DNA from: Ferdinandcohnia sp047246645
GTDB taxonomy: Bacteria; Bacillota; Bacilli; Bacillales; Bacillaceae_L
Assembly (NCBI RefSeq): GCF_047246645.1
Contig: NZ_JBFOKR010000007.1
Location: 62,001 to 126,000 of the forward strand
Direction of reading: 5' to 3'
DNA length: 64,000 nucleotides
Within the stretch, counting starts at the first letter, position 1, and every line of letters begins with the position of its first letter. A program made the position numbers and the translations under genes. Below are positions 8,604 through 17,003 of this stretch, piece by piece. The notes beneath the pieces are model-generated. The model saw nothing but the letters and a program-made list of their open reading frames with translations. It did no database searches and was not told the DNA's origin.

Positions 8604-9806
8604 ATGGTTGAAACTAAAATAAATTCTCAATCAATTATTGAACAAACTGAAAAGTTTGGTGCTAATAATTATCATCCACTACCAATCGTTATTTCAAAGG
8701 CTGAAGGAGTCTGGGTAGAGGATCCAGAAGGAAATAAGTATATGGATATGTTAAGTGCATATTCAGCGGTGAATCAGGGACATCGTCATCCGAAAATTAT
8801 CCAAGCACTAAAGGATCAAGCAGACCGTGTCACATTAACGTCTCGTGCATTTCATAACGATCAGCTTGGTCCATGGTATGAGTTAATTTGTGAACTTACA
8901 AAAAAGGACATGGCATTACCTATGAACACAGGTGCCGAGGCGGTAGAAACAGCAATAAAGGCTGCTCGCAGGTGGGCATATGATGTAAAAGGAGTAGCGG
9001 AAAATCAAGCAGAGATTATTGCTTGTGTTGGAAACTTCCATGGACGTACAATGACAGCAGTATCTTTATCTTCAGAAGAGGAATACAAAAGAGGCTTTGG
9101 ACCAATGCTTCCAGGTATTAAATTAATTCCTTACGGAGATTTAGAGGCATTAGAAAATGCAATTACAGAAAATACTGCTGCTTTTTTAATTGAACCAATT
9201 CAAGGAGAAGCGGGTATTGTTATTCCACCAGAAGGATTCTTAAAGAAAGCTTATGAAACTTGTAAGGATAACAATGTCTTATTTATTGCAGACGAGATTC
9301 AAGCTGGTCTTGCTCGTTCAGGAAAAATGTTTGCATGTGAATGGGATGAGGTTGACCCAGACATGTATATTTTAGGAAAAGCACTTGGCGGAGGAGTATT
9401 CCCAATCTCCTGTGTAGTCGCTAATAAAGATGTTTTAGGTGTATTTAATCCGGGTTCACATGGCTCTACTTTCGGTGGTAATCCTATGGCTTGTGCCGTT
9501 TCAATAGCATCCTTGCAAGTTTTAGTCGAAGAAAAGCTTGCGGAGCGTTCACTTAAGCTAGGAACTTATTTTCTTGAAAAGCTACAAGAAATAAAGAACC
9601 CGATTATTAAAGAAGTTAGAGGACGTGGACTTTTCATTGGGGTTGAATTAACAGAAGCGGCTCGCCCGTACTGCGAGGCATTAAAGCAAGAAGGCCTGTT
9701 ATGTAAAGAAACACATGATACAGTTATTCGTTTTGCACCACCTTTAGTTGTAAGTAAAGAAGAACTAGATTGGGCTATAGAACGAATCGTTAAGGTTTTA
9801 GGATAA
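8604..9806 (+). CDS. rocD: Ornithine aminotransferase
   Basis: PLP class III aminotransferase that converts ornithine and 2-oxoglutarate to glutamate-5-semialdehyde and glutamate, the step after arginase in arginine breakdown. The 400-residue length is that of bacterial RocD. Visible motifs: MNTGAEAVETAIKAARRW (cofactor binding), FHGRT, the IADEIQAGLARSGK segment with the PLP Asp, and the Schiff-base lysine in LGKALGGG. ATG 8604 follows AGGAGG at eight bases. A sigma-54 promoter and RocR-like sites lie upstream, so expression should follow ornithine availability. Terminated at 9812; it is not in an operon with rocE or rocF here. Confidence 0.95.
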   Translation: MVETKINSQSIIEQTEKFGANNYHPLPIVISKAEGVWVEDPEGNKYMDMLSAYSAVNQGHRHPKIIQALKDQADRVTLTSRAFHNDQLGPWYELICELTKKDMALPMNTGAEAVETAIKAARRWAYDVKGVAENQAEIIACVGNFHGRTMTAVSLSSEEEYKRGFGPMLPGIKLIPYGDLEALENAITENTAAFLIEPIQGEAGIVIPPEGFLKKAYETCKDNNVLFIADEIQAGLARSGKMFACEWDEVDPDMYILGKALGGGVFPISCVVANKDVLGVFNPGSHGSTFGGNPMACAVSIASLQVLVEEKLAERSLKLGTYFLEKLQEIKNPIIKEVRGRGLFIGVELTEAARPYCEALKQEGLLCKETHDTVIRFAPPLVVSKEELDWAIERIVKVLG

Positions 9807-9811
9807 ATTTT

Positions 9812-9850
9812 AAAAAGGATCAAGACGATAGAAAAGTCTTGGTCCTTCTT
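9812..9850. terminator. Bidirectional terminator between rocD and the small minus-strand gene
   Basis: AAGGATCAAGAC pairs with GTCTTGGTCCTT; T-rich tails are present on both strands. Confidence 0.8.
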
Positions 9851-9861
9851 ATTTTGTGCAC

Positions 9862-10029
9862 CTATGGCATTTCGTCTTCTTTTACGCGGTTTTTAAATGC
9901 TTCATGTGTAGCGATATCCTCAATCTGTTCAAATTGACGGCTATGATCTTTTTCTTCACTAATGCTATTTTTCGGAAAATTACCAGGATGTCCTTTTTCT
10001 TTATGGTTAAAATTTTTGCCACGACTCAT
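9862..10029 (-). CDS. Small hydrophilic protein, 55 residues
   Basis: A short gene convergent with rocD. The product starts MSRGKNFNHKEKGHPGNFPK and continues with a charged, Glu/Lys/His-rich stretch ending KEDEMP. AAAGGAGA lies eight bases before the ATG, and the reading frame ends exactly at the shared terminator, which supports it being real. There is no hydrophobic segment or cysteine. The composition recalls small Bacillus spore-associated proteins (Ssp or YpzG-like), but I could not match it to one, so the function is unknown. Confidence 0.6.
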   Translation of the reverse strand: MSRGKNFNHKEKGHPGNFPKNSISEEKDHSRQFEQIEDIATHEAFKNRVKEDEMP

Positions 10030-10265
10030 TTGCCATTCTCCTTTCGGTGTTCTTACGTATGTAGTTTTAACAATTGCTAAATATTTATGTTTCTTTCAAT
10101 ATAAAAGACTTTTTGAGTAATCAATGGAAAAGAAAGTTGTAAAACACCGCGATGTATTTTCTGAAAATATAAAAAACTATTGTAAATAACGTTTTGAAAA
10201 GTTATTATATCTTAAAGAAAACTCAGTGTTCATCGTGTTTTTGACTTATGGAATAGCCAAAAAAG

Positions 10266-10295
10266 TTGAGTCTTTACCAATATGAAAAGTATAAT
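10266..10295 (+). promoter_or_regulatory. Sigma-A-like promoter for the cyclodeaminase gene
   Basis: TTGAGT-N18-TATAAT ends about 85 bp before the start codon at 10381. I see no -24/-12 element here, so this gene may not be under RocR. The rest of the 350-bp gap 10030-10380 shows no gene, only AT-rich sequence. Confidence 0.45.
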
Positions 10296-10380
10296 CTGTA
10301 ACTTGAAAAGTAGCGGTTCCTTATTTCTAAGACATGGTATCTATTTATATTGCATGACTAAATAAGAGAGAAGGGAAAAA

Positions 10381-11370
10381 ATGCTTATTCTATCAGAGAA
10401 GCAAATCCAATCACTTTATTCTATGAAAGATGCAATAAATGATTTAGAAAAGGCAATTACTTATTTTACAGAAGGAAAGGTTCAAAACCCACATCGGACA
10501 GTTCTGGACTTTCCAGAGAAAAAGGCATCAGCATTATATATGCCTAGTTCTATGGAACCCGTAGGGAAATCAGCAGTCAAAGTAGTTACAATATTCCCTG
10601 GTAATCCTTTAATCGGTAAGAAAACAACACAGGGTGTTATTTTATTAAGTGATACTGTTAGCGGGGAACACCTGGCATGTATGAATGCTTCCTATTTAAC
10701 ACGATTACGGACAGGTGCTGTAAGTGGAATTGCGACAAAATACCTTGCGAATGAAAGGGTTTCTACCGTTACTGTAATTGGAACGGGAGGTATGGCAATG
10801 GAGCAGGTGCAGGCTGTACTTGCGGTGCGTAACATTACAGAGATTTTGCTTTATAACCGGACTATAGAAAAGGCGTGTGAGTTTAAAGAAAAGATATTAA
10901 AAATAAACCCCACATTTAATGGAACAATTACGGTTATGGATGACCCGGATGATGCCGTAGCAAAGTCCGATATTGTGATTTGTAGTACACGTTCAGAGGT
11001 GCCTGTTTTTTCAGGTGATGTATTGCAACCTGGAACTCATATCAACGGTGTAGGTTCATATTTGCCTCATATGCAGGAGGTAGATGAAGAAACTATTTTA
11101 AAATGCTCAAAAATTGTTGCGGATACGATAGAAGGGGCGAAAAATGAGGCTGGTGACCTTATTGTCCCAGAAACAAAAGGTAAATGGAGTTTTTCTGATT
11201 TACATGGTGAACTTGGTGATCTGGTAACTGGTAGAGTTTCTGGAAGGGAAACGTCAAGTGAGATTACATTCTTTAAATCAGTAGGGACAGCCTATTTTGA
11301 TTTAACGGTTGCAGCTGCTGTTTATGAAAAGGCAATTAAATCCGGAGTCGGAATACAGGTGGATTTATAG
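10381..11370 (+). CDS. Ornithine cyclodeaminase / mu-crystallin family protein
   Basis: NAD(P)-binding enzyme of the OCD/mu-crystallin family. Members convert ornithine to proline with loss of ammonia, or act as alanine dehydrogenases or ketimine reductases. The 329 residues include the substrate-side RTGAVSG motif (about residues 112-118), the Rossmann glycine loop VIGTGGMA (about 134-141) and the INGVGSYLPHMQEV segment that contacts substrate in OCD. The gene follows rocD by 570 bp and is preceded by AGAGAAGGG. Proximity to rocR/rocD and the amidinohydrolase favours ornithine as substrate, which is an inference; family members are often misassigned by similarity alone. Confidence 0.8.
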   Translation: MLILSEKQIQSLYSMKDAINDLEKAITYFTEGKVQNPHRTVLDFPEKKASALYMPSSMEPVGKSAVKVVTIFPGNPLIGKKTTQGVILLSDTVSGEHLACMNASYLTRLRTGAVSGIATKYLANERVSTVTVIGTGGMAMEQVQAVLAVRNITEILLYNRTIEKACEFKEKILKINPTFNGTITVMDDPDDAVAKSDIVICSTRSEVPVFSGDVLQPGTHINGVGSYLPHMQEVDEETILKCSKIVADTIEGAKNEAGDLIVPETKGKWSFSDLHGELGDLVTGRVSGRETSSEITFFKSVGTAYFDLTVAAAVYEKAIKSGVGIQVDL

Positions 11371-11559
11371 TAGTGACTATTACTATGTTCTCCTAGTAGT
11401 AATCGAGGAAGGTTACTGTTTACATTTGATATATTTGAGTGGGGAAAATAGTGAAAACTTCTTGTGGTAGTAATGGTAAAACTAGTATATGATTATATTG
11501 AAAATTATGGATATGGTAGTGGGAGTAGCCTTTTACAGTTCTTAACTGAATATATGTAA

Positions 11560-11643
11560 TCCACCGGCGGAGTGCACAGATCTCATTTAGAGGGAATACC
11601 CTGAAATGATTCGGCATAAATAGCCAAGGTGCTATAAGATTAG
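11560..11643 (+). promoter_or_regulatory. Structured leader element (copy A of the CCGGCGGA...GCCAAGG family)
   Basis: The segment begins TCCACCGGCGGAGTGC, contains a hairpin TCATTT-ag-AGGG-aata-CCCT-g-AAATGA (11582-11609), and ends CGGCATAAATAGCCAAGG (11612-11629), about 30 bases before the kinase start. The same order of blocks with a different internal hairpin occurs at 40843-40935, again about 30 bases before a start codon and on the coding strand. Upstream of it (11371-11559) I see no gene. Confidence 0.5.
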
Positions 11644-11658
11644 GGGCGGGTGTTCGCT

Positions 11659-13287
11659 TTGTTTTTACTAGAGTATATCTACAATCTTTCAGTGTTTGGA
11701 CTATTAGTAAGTACATCATTAATTATACGTTCGTTTACAAATCATAAACCACTCAAGCAAGCTAAAATATTGGTAGGGCTATATGCAGGAATAGTATCAG
11801 TTATCCTTGTTGCTTTATCTTTTCAACAAAATGAATATTCCTATGATATACGATACGCACCTATTGTGCTTGTGTATGCATATTTAGGCCCAATAGCTGG
11901 GAGCATTACAGGAAGTATTGCGTTACTGGCTAGATTGTTTTTTGGCGGCCATTGGTTGACCGCAATTATAGGTTGGCTTATAGTTATGAGTGTTTTTATC
12001 ATTGTTCATAAACTTGTTAAGCATTTATCACCAGTTAAAAGGGTAGCAACAATAATGGCATCTTATGTGCTTGCTTATACCGCTGTCGTGCCAATCCTTT
12101 TTAATGTGTTTCGGGACAAGCCTTTATTTCATGTCCAATATTTATTGTTTGTACTTTTAGGAGTAATTGTCGGTACCTTGTTAATTGAATCTTACGAAAT
12201 GCTATACAGAACAATTGCAGAGAAAAAACGGATTGAAAAAACGTTAGCAGAAAGCGAATCACAGTATCGCCTCATCGCAGAGAATACATCAGATTTAATT
12301 ATGGTGATGAAACCAGACCACTCAGTTAGTTATTATTCTCCATCACATCAGGCAGTTTTAGAATATAGTGTTTCAGAATTAGTAGAAACAAAGCTGTGCA
12401 GTTTTATTCACCCAGATGATAAAGCAAGATTTAAAGAAGCAATGAATTGTATTAATAAAGTAAAAGAACCTCAAACGGTAGAATATCGGTTTAAACATAG
12501 AAATGGCCATTGGATACAGTTTGAATCTCGTTGTATGCCTGTAACAGGTGAGAATCATTCAATTGAACATATTGTAATTGTTAGTAGGGATGTCACTGAG
12601 CGCAAGAAAGCAGAAGAACTTCTTTTAAGGTCGGAAAAGTTATCTGTTGTAGGGGAGTTGGCTGCAGGTATTGCTCATGAAATTCGGAATCCCCTTACAA
12701 CGATTAAAGGCTTTATTCAACTCTATAAAACAGAAAATCCTCATGTTCAATATAATGAACTTTTGCTAAGCGAATTAGCAAGAATTGAAAGAATCACAAG
12801 TGAATTGTTATCTTTAGGAAAACCCCAGGCGGTGGAACTTACACATACAGATATAAGGGAGTTAGTAATAAAAACACTTGAATTATTAAGTCCTCAAGCA
12901 AATTTAAACGGGATCCAGTTTGAAGTGAATAGTGAAGAAAAACCTTACTTTGTTCTGTGTGAAAAAAACCAGATGCTACAGGTGTTTTTAAATCTATTTA
13001 AGAATGCGATGGAATCTATGCCTAAAGGCGGAGAAATTACCGTAAATTTCAATCAAAATCTAGAAGGGAAATATACAATTTCCATTCAAGATCAAGGATG
13101 TGGAATCCCAAAAGAACTGCTTCCGCGGTTAGGAGAGCCTTTTTATACACTAAAAGAAAAGGGAACAGGATTGGGACTAATGATTTGCCATAAAATAATA
13201 AGAGATCATCAAGGAACTATAGAATATCAAAGTAAAGAAGGGCAAGGCACAAAAGTTAACGTTGTGCTACCTATTGCTACTATTTAA
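11659..13287 (+). CDS. LytS-type 5TM / PAS sensor histidine kinase (sporulation kinase-like)
   Basis: Membrane-bound histidine kinase. Order: five to six transmembrane helices of the 5TMR-LYT type (residues 1-180), a PAS domain (about 195-315, ending RDVTERKKAEELL), HisKA with phospho-acceptor His340 in AGIAHEIRNPLTTIKGF, and HATPase_c with DQGCGIP and GTGLGL. The kinase core resembles KinA/KinE of B. subtilis, which feed the Spo0F phosphorelay, and no response regulator is adjacent, as is usual for such kinases. I prefer TTG 11659 because GGGGCGGGTG lies six bases before it; GTG 11650 overlaps that site. A structured leader precedes the gene. Confidence 0.85.
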   Translation: MFLLEYIYNLSVFGLLVSTSLIIRSFTNHKPLKQAKILVGLYAGIVSVILVALSFQQNEYSYDIRYAPIVLVYAYLGPIAGSITGSIALLARLFFGGHWLTAIIGWLIVMSVFIIVHKLVKHLSPVKRVATIMASYVLAYTAVVPILFNVFRDKPLFHVQYLLFVLLGVIVGTLLIESYEMLYRTIAEKKRIEKTLAESESQYRLIAENTSDLIMVMKPDHSVSYYSPSHQAVLEYSVSELVETKLCSFIHPDDKARFKEAMNCINKVKEPQTVEYRFKHRNGHWIQFESRCMPVTGENHSIEHIVIVSRDVTERKKAEELLLRSEKLSVVGELAAGIAHEIRNPLTTIKGFIQLYKTENPHVQYNELLLSELARIERITSELLSLGKPQAVELTHTDIRELVIKTLELLSPQANLNGIQFEVNSEEKPYFVLCEKNQMLQVFLNLFKNAMESMPKGGEITVNFNQNLEGKYTISIQDQGCGIPKELLPRLGEPFYTLKEKGTGLGLMICHKIIRDHQGTIEYQSKEGQGTKVNVVLPIATI

Positions 13288-13316
13288 AAAAGTGTGGGAA
13301 TCCCACACTTTTTTTA
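13286..13316. terminator. Bidirectional terminator between convergent genes
   Basis: AAAAAGTGTGGG and CCCACACTTTTT form a compact hairpin with A/T tracts on both sides. Confidence 0.85.
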
Positions 13317-13910
13317 TGTCGACTTTCTGTTTCTTTTGGTATGATCTGCGTACTTCTTTTGTGTCCATATAAACACATCCGTCATAAACTTTGCAATGAT
13401 GATTACACCAACTAGAGTTATAAAGAGGTGAAAAAAACTTGAGTTACCATACAATTGAAATAAACCAAGACTTACTAAAAGAGGTTTAAAGAGAAAACAG
13501 AAAATTGCAGCCGCTATTGTTGCGTATATATAGTAGTTTTTCTCCTTGTTAATGGACCATTGATAGATAAGCATAAAAATAACCGGAACAAGACTTGAGT
13601 CAAGGGCTATGCCAGGTAATGTAGGAATCAGTGGATAGGGATAATTCCAAAAACCCATATTTCTACCGAATTGGTCTGTATATCCAAAAACGACATGGAA
13701 ACTGTACCCGAAGAACCCAATTTGGAAAATCTTAGTTTTATCAATTTTAAAAAACAATAGTATTAATGGAATAACTAAAAATCCAAACATTACCCAGAAT
13801 TCAAAAGAAGCATAAATTGCGTTTTCTTGCCAGTATGTAATTAATTTGTGGTTTGCTTCTTTTTCCAGCTTTACAATTTCATTGAATTGCTTAATTAGGG
13901 TGTCCGGCAT
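13314..13910 (-). CDS. CBO0543-family membrane protein
   Basis: A 198-residue protein with five to six membrane helices. The pattern FWNYPYPLIPTLPGIALDSSLVPVIFMLIYQW corresponds to the Firmicute family known as CBO0543, whose function is unknown. It starts with ATG after AAGGAATGG and lies 80 bases after the DUF421 gene, so it may be the last gene of a minus-strand run with the DUF2254 and DUF421 genes. It ends at a terminator shared with the histidine kinase. Nothing in the sequence suggests a substrate. Confidence 0.7.
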   Translation of the reverse strand: MPDTLIKQFNEIVKLEKEANHKLITYWQENAIYASFEFWVMFGFLVIPLILLFFKIDKTKIFQIGFFGYSFHVVFGYTDQFGRNMGFWNYPYPLIPTLPGIALDSSLVPVIFMLIYQWSINKEKNYYIYATIAAAIFCFLFKPLLVSLGLFQLYGNSSFFHLFITLVGVIIIAKFMTDVFIWTQKKYADHTKRNRKST

Positions 13911-13989
13911 TTTTATCCATTCCTTTATGAAGTTTTACTACTATATTGACCAATTCGAGAAAACATATCCTAAAAAAAGCACTATTTTT

Positions 13990-14718
13990 CTAGTGTTTAA
14001 TCGGAGGAACAACGAGTGTATTTTGATCATCTTTTAGTGATATATGTAATTCTGAATCACGGTTAATGGATGCAAAAAATACATCTTGAAGATCAATTAT
14101 GCCCATGTTTTGCATTTGTTGTTGAAGCCAAATTTTATCATGGTTAAAATGCTCTAATACATTTGAGTAAATTGTACCTTCCACAATAACAGGAAAGGAA
14201 ATCATAGCGTTTGATTTGGAGAGATTTAAGTCTTCCAACGTAACCGTACTTTTTGAGGTTTTTTTTAATACACTTAGCGAACCATTTGCTTCAATGATTG
14301 CCGTTTCCACATCCTTAATGTCAAAGACACCCTTTTCGCGAAGCATTTGAAGGATGTTATCTATCGAGTACCGGATCTTTCTTACGTTTTCATAAAGAAA
14401 CTTCCCATCTTGAATGACAACAGTAGGTTCAAAAGTAATAAGCCTACCAAAACTTCTGTTAGACAATTTCCAATTTGCGACAAAACGTTGCAATAACCCA
14501 ATACCTACTATTGCAGCTGCGGTAGGGAGGTGGTGAATGTTAGGATCAGCTATATCTGCCCCAACAACTGCCCCTAAAATAATAACAATTAAAAAATCAA
14601 AAATGGGTAACTCTCCTATCGCTCGTTTCCCCATAAAAATAGTCATCACTAAAAGAAGTGGGATCATTGTAACGATTCTTCCTAAAATTAAAAGGATATC
14701 TTTTAGATGTTCAAGCAT
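13990..14718 (-). CDS. DUF421 (YetF/YrbG-type) membrane protein
   Basis: Three N-terminal transmembrane helices containing MGKRAIGELPIFDFLIVIILG, then the cytoplasmic YetF-like domain with RSFGRLITFEPTVVIQDGKFLYENVRKIRYSIDNILQMLREKG split over residues 90-135. These are hallmarks of DUF421 proteins such as B. subtilis YetF, YdfS and YrbG. Some relatives influence spore germinant access, but the molecular role is not settled. ATG 14718 is preferred over TTG 14724 because AGGAG is nine bases upstream of the ATG. The start is 25 bases after the DUF2254 stop, so the two are probably co-transcribed. Confidence 0.85.
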   Translation of the reverse strand: MLEHLKDILLILGRIVTMIPLLLVMTIFMGKRAIGELPIFDFLIVIILGAVVGADIADPNIHHLPTAAAIVGIGLLQRFVANWKLSNRSFGRLITFEPTVVIQDGKFLYENVRKIRYSIDNILQMLREKGVFDIKDVETAIIEANGSLSVLKKTSKSTVTLEDLNLSKSNAMISFPVIVEGTIYSNVLEHFNHDKIWLQQQMQNMGIIDLQDVFFASINRDSELHISLKDDQNTLVVPPIKH

Positions 14719-14742
14719 GGGCAATCACTCCTAATGACGTAC

Positions 14743-16065
14743 TCATAATGGTTTAAAATCCTTGCTATGTTCAGTTATAACGGCAAGTCTTTTTAACTCC
14801 CTGTTTAAATACTTCCTATCCAATGAAAGTAAGTTATCCTTATGAATTCCCTCAATCACGTAATTGGAAAACTCCCATATGGATTTTCTGGTCGACGCTG
14901 AAGATTCTGCTACAACAGTAAGTGTTCGAATAATCGCTTTTAAAATTGTAATATCCTGTCCACCATACTGGCGAATTTGTGAAAAACTTTTATATAAGTA
15001 ATCTGAGAAGGTAGGCTGTTCGAAAATAACGCGCAGGTTTCGATTCTGATCATTAAAATATGATTTTTGTAAATGCTTTTTAGTTAGCTTAATTAATATC
15101 CTACCAAGGTTATCAATACAGTTAATGGCTGTGTTTGGATCATTTATTCCTGGTGAAAGTGCTCTAACAGCGATTTCTACAATCTTTATCATTCCAAACT
15201 CAATATTATGAAAAGGTGCTTGCTTTGTACCTACCGTTATAAATCTGTCATAGTTACCTTCAAACTTACTATTAGACGACGGCCAAACTGAAAGTATGGG
15301 TGTTTCTTCATCAACATAGTCATTAATGTTCCTTTCAATTCTGAGGATACAATCATCTTTACTTGCTTGCTCAACCATCCCGGGAATATCGATATACTGA
15401 ATATAACCAGTCTTGGTAGTGAAAAATTTCTGTGGCGATATATGTTTTATCTCTTCGCTCTCCCAATCATCCCAAGGAGGGTCTTCGTGAATGCTCTTTC
15501 TGTCCTCAAGATATTCCTCAATTCGAGCTGTTGTACTTTGTGTAATATTATAGATAAGGTTACTGACTTGAATCCACGTGGTCACATGGTGAATGAAGAA
15601 TACAAAAACAAATAAGCATATAATAGAAAACAATATTGCAAAGGAAGGAACAATATATAGCGTATTTGGTCCATTGTCCTCTAATAAAAGTAATAAAACG
15701 ATAGAATAAACAAAGCCACCTACAAACACTCCTAAAACTCTTTGTGTACTATGGTTGGTTATAAAATTTTGGAGTGTTCGGGGAGAAAAGTTTGAAAGAT
15801 ACGTTGTTAGAACAACTAGTATAGTTGAAAATGTAATTGTTGTAATTGTTAAGAGGGAGGCGGAAATGGTGCTTAAAATCGTGCGTGCTAGGCTAATATC
15901 ACTTAAGAATGCTCCAGGTAGTAACTGGTAAACAGACTCAGACTTCAATAATGTAGATTCTGCTTTACTACTAAGGAGTGCTAGAATAAAGGCAATACCC
16001 CCGTAAAGAGTAGGAAGATACATAAAGTTAGAACGGACCTTTAGAAGAAAACTTGTAAAAGACAT
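14743..16065 (-). CDS. DUF2254 predicted membrane protein
   Basis: A 440-residue protein with about four N-terminal transmembrane helices, the region LLTITTITFSTILVVLTTYLSNFSPRTL typical of DUF2254, and a soluble C-terminal half with GYIQYIDIPGMVEQA and ALSPGINDPNTAINCID. The family is widespread and uncharacterised; its layout of helices plus a cytoplasmic domain recalls small channel or sensor proteins. The gene heads a likely operon with the DUF421 gene. ATG 16065 has CAGGAGGAAG upstream. Confidence 0.85.
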   Translation of the reverse strand: MSFTSFLLKVRSNFMYLPTLYGGIAFILALLSSKAESTLLKSESVYQLLPGAFLSDISLARTILSTISASLLTITTITFSTILVVLTTYLSNFSPRTLQNFITNHSTQRVLGVFVGGFVYSIVLLLLLEDNGPNTLYIVPSFAILFSIICLFVFVFFIHHVTTWIQVSNLIYNITQSTTARIEEYLEDRKSIHEDPPWDDWESEEIKHISPQKFFTTKTGYIQYIDIPGMVEQASKDDCILRIERNINDYVDEETPILSVWPSSNSKFEGNYDRFITVGTKQAPFHNIEFGMIKIVEIAVRALSPGINDPNTAINCIDNLGRILIKLTKKHLQKSYFNDQNRNLRVIFEQPTFSDYLYKSFSQIRQYGGQDITILKAIIRTLTVVAESSASTRKSIWEFSNYVIEGIHKDNLLSLDRKYLNRELKRLAVITEHSKDFKPL

Positions 16066-16197
16066 GGACTTCCTCCTGGCAAAAGATGAATATTACTAGT
16101 CTTTGAACTCAGAACAGGATTATTCACCATGGTTTCAATTTAATTTGCAATAAGTAAGGAACAAAAGTTAGGCTGAAATTCGAAAGGAGATTGAAAA

Positions 16198-16710
16198 ATG
16201 AACGAAATGAATGCTGACTTTCTCATAGAAAAATTAGGATTAGTTGCTCATCCAGAAGGTGGATTCTATAAGAATACATTTTCCTCCGAATTAACAACCA
16301 AAGTAAAACGTAATGGGAATAATGAGGTAAAAAGAACTTTATATACAAGTATATATTTTCTTCTACGCTCAGAGGACATCTCTCATTTTCATAGATTGCA
16401 GTCAGATGAACTATGGTATTTTCATGGAGGAAGTTCGTTAACTGTGCATCTTATCAAAGAAGATGGGACATATGAAGAAGTACAACTAGGTTTGCAGTTA
16501 GAAAAAGGAGAAGTACCTCAAGTACTTGTCCCTAAAAATACAATCTTTGGTTCTTCTGTTAAAGATCAAAACACATTTTCATTAGTTGGCTGTATGGTTT
16601 CGCCTGGTTTTGATTTTGAGGATTTTGAGTTGTTTACACAAGAGGAATTGCTAGAAGAGTATCCGCAGCATGAACAGATTATTAGAAAAATGGCTTATAA
16701 GTCAAAATAA
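16198..16710 (+). CDS. Cupin-superfamily protein (DUF985 type)
   Basis: A 170-residue single-domain beta-barrel protein. The signature KLGLVAHPEGGFYKNTF near the N-terminus, the SIYFLLRSEDISHFHRLQSDELWYFHGGSSLTVHL block and the later SLVGCMVSPGFDFEDFELF are typical of the DUF985 (YML079-like) cupins, which are related to sugar-nucleotide epimerases but have no agreed activity. Histidines in FHRL and WYFHGG could bind a metal. ATG follows AAAGGAGA. It stands alone between the divergent DUF2254 gene and a hairpin-rich intergenic stretch. Confidence 0.85.
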   Translation: MNEMNADFLIEKLGLVAHPEGGFYKNTFSSELTTKVKRNGNNEVKRTLYTSIYFLLRSEDISHFHRLQSDELWYFHGGSSLTVHLIKEDGTYEEVQLGLQLEKGEVPQVLVPKNTIFGSSVKDQNTFSLVGCMVSPGFDFEDFELFTQEELLEEYPQHEQIIRKMAYKSK

Positions 16711-16758
16711 GTGGTAAAAAAGCTATAGTGGGAACATGCTTGAATGTAGGTGTGGATT

Positions 16759-16800
16759 TTAAACAATCGTTTGTTTAACGCTAAACAAACGATTGTTTAA
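16759..16800. repeat. Perfect 19-bp-stem palindrome
   Basis: TTAAACAATCGTTTGTTTA, loop ACGC, then its exact reverse complement. It lies between convergent genes. There is no T-run that would make it an ordinary terminator, though its tails are AT-rich. Its arm TAAACAAACGATTGTTTA recurs in related form nearby and at 50.9 kb. Confidence 0.85.
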
Positions 16801-16835
16801 ATATTGCATACAGTTATTATTACCCATGAATATGA

Positions 16836-16890
16836 CCTAAACAAACGTTTGATTGACCTTGAACAGAGGGTTCAATCAAACGTTTATTTG
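16836..16890. repeat. Second long inverted repeat of the same motif
   Basis: TAAACAAACGTTTGATTGA at 16838-16856 is matched by TCAATCAAACGTTTATTTGG at 16871-16890 across a 14-base spacer, giving a nearly perfect 18- to 20-bp stem. Each arm also contains the self-complementary core AAACGTTT. Confidence 0.8.
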
Positions 16891-17003
16891 GATTGCAGGT
16901 CTAGAAAATTGTTTTGATGGTATAGAGCGTATACCCAAGCCCAAAAGAAAACAAAGATTTCCTTTGTGTACTTTTAGGGAAGCGCGTTCTGAGAGAAAAG
17001 CGG

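Noticed and set aside
9856..10080. 74-residue plus-strand frame downstream of rocD
   Set aside because: It overlaps the better supported 55-residue gene on the opposite strand and has odd composition (Phe/Cys-rich).
10336..10353. Sigma-54-like GG...GC upstream of the cyclodeaminase gene
   Set aside because: GG to GC distance is 16, not 12, so it does not fit a -24/-12 promoter.
11560..11643. Known riboswitch (glycine, purine, c-di-GMP, preQ1, ydaO) in the kinase leader
   Set aside because: None of the core motifs I remember for these classes is present, so it is reported as an unclassified element.
11420..11719. 99-residue minus-strand frame upstream of the histidine kinase
   Set aside because: It overlaps both the leader element and the kinase start, and shows no recognisable features or ribosome binding site.
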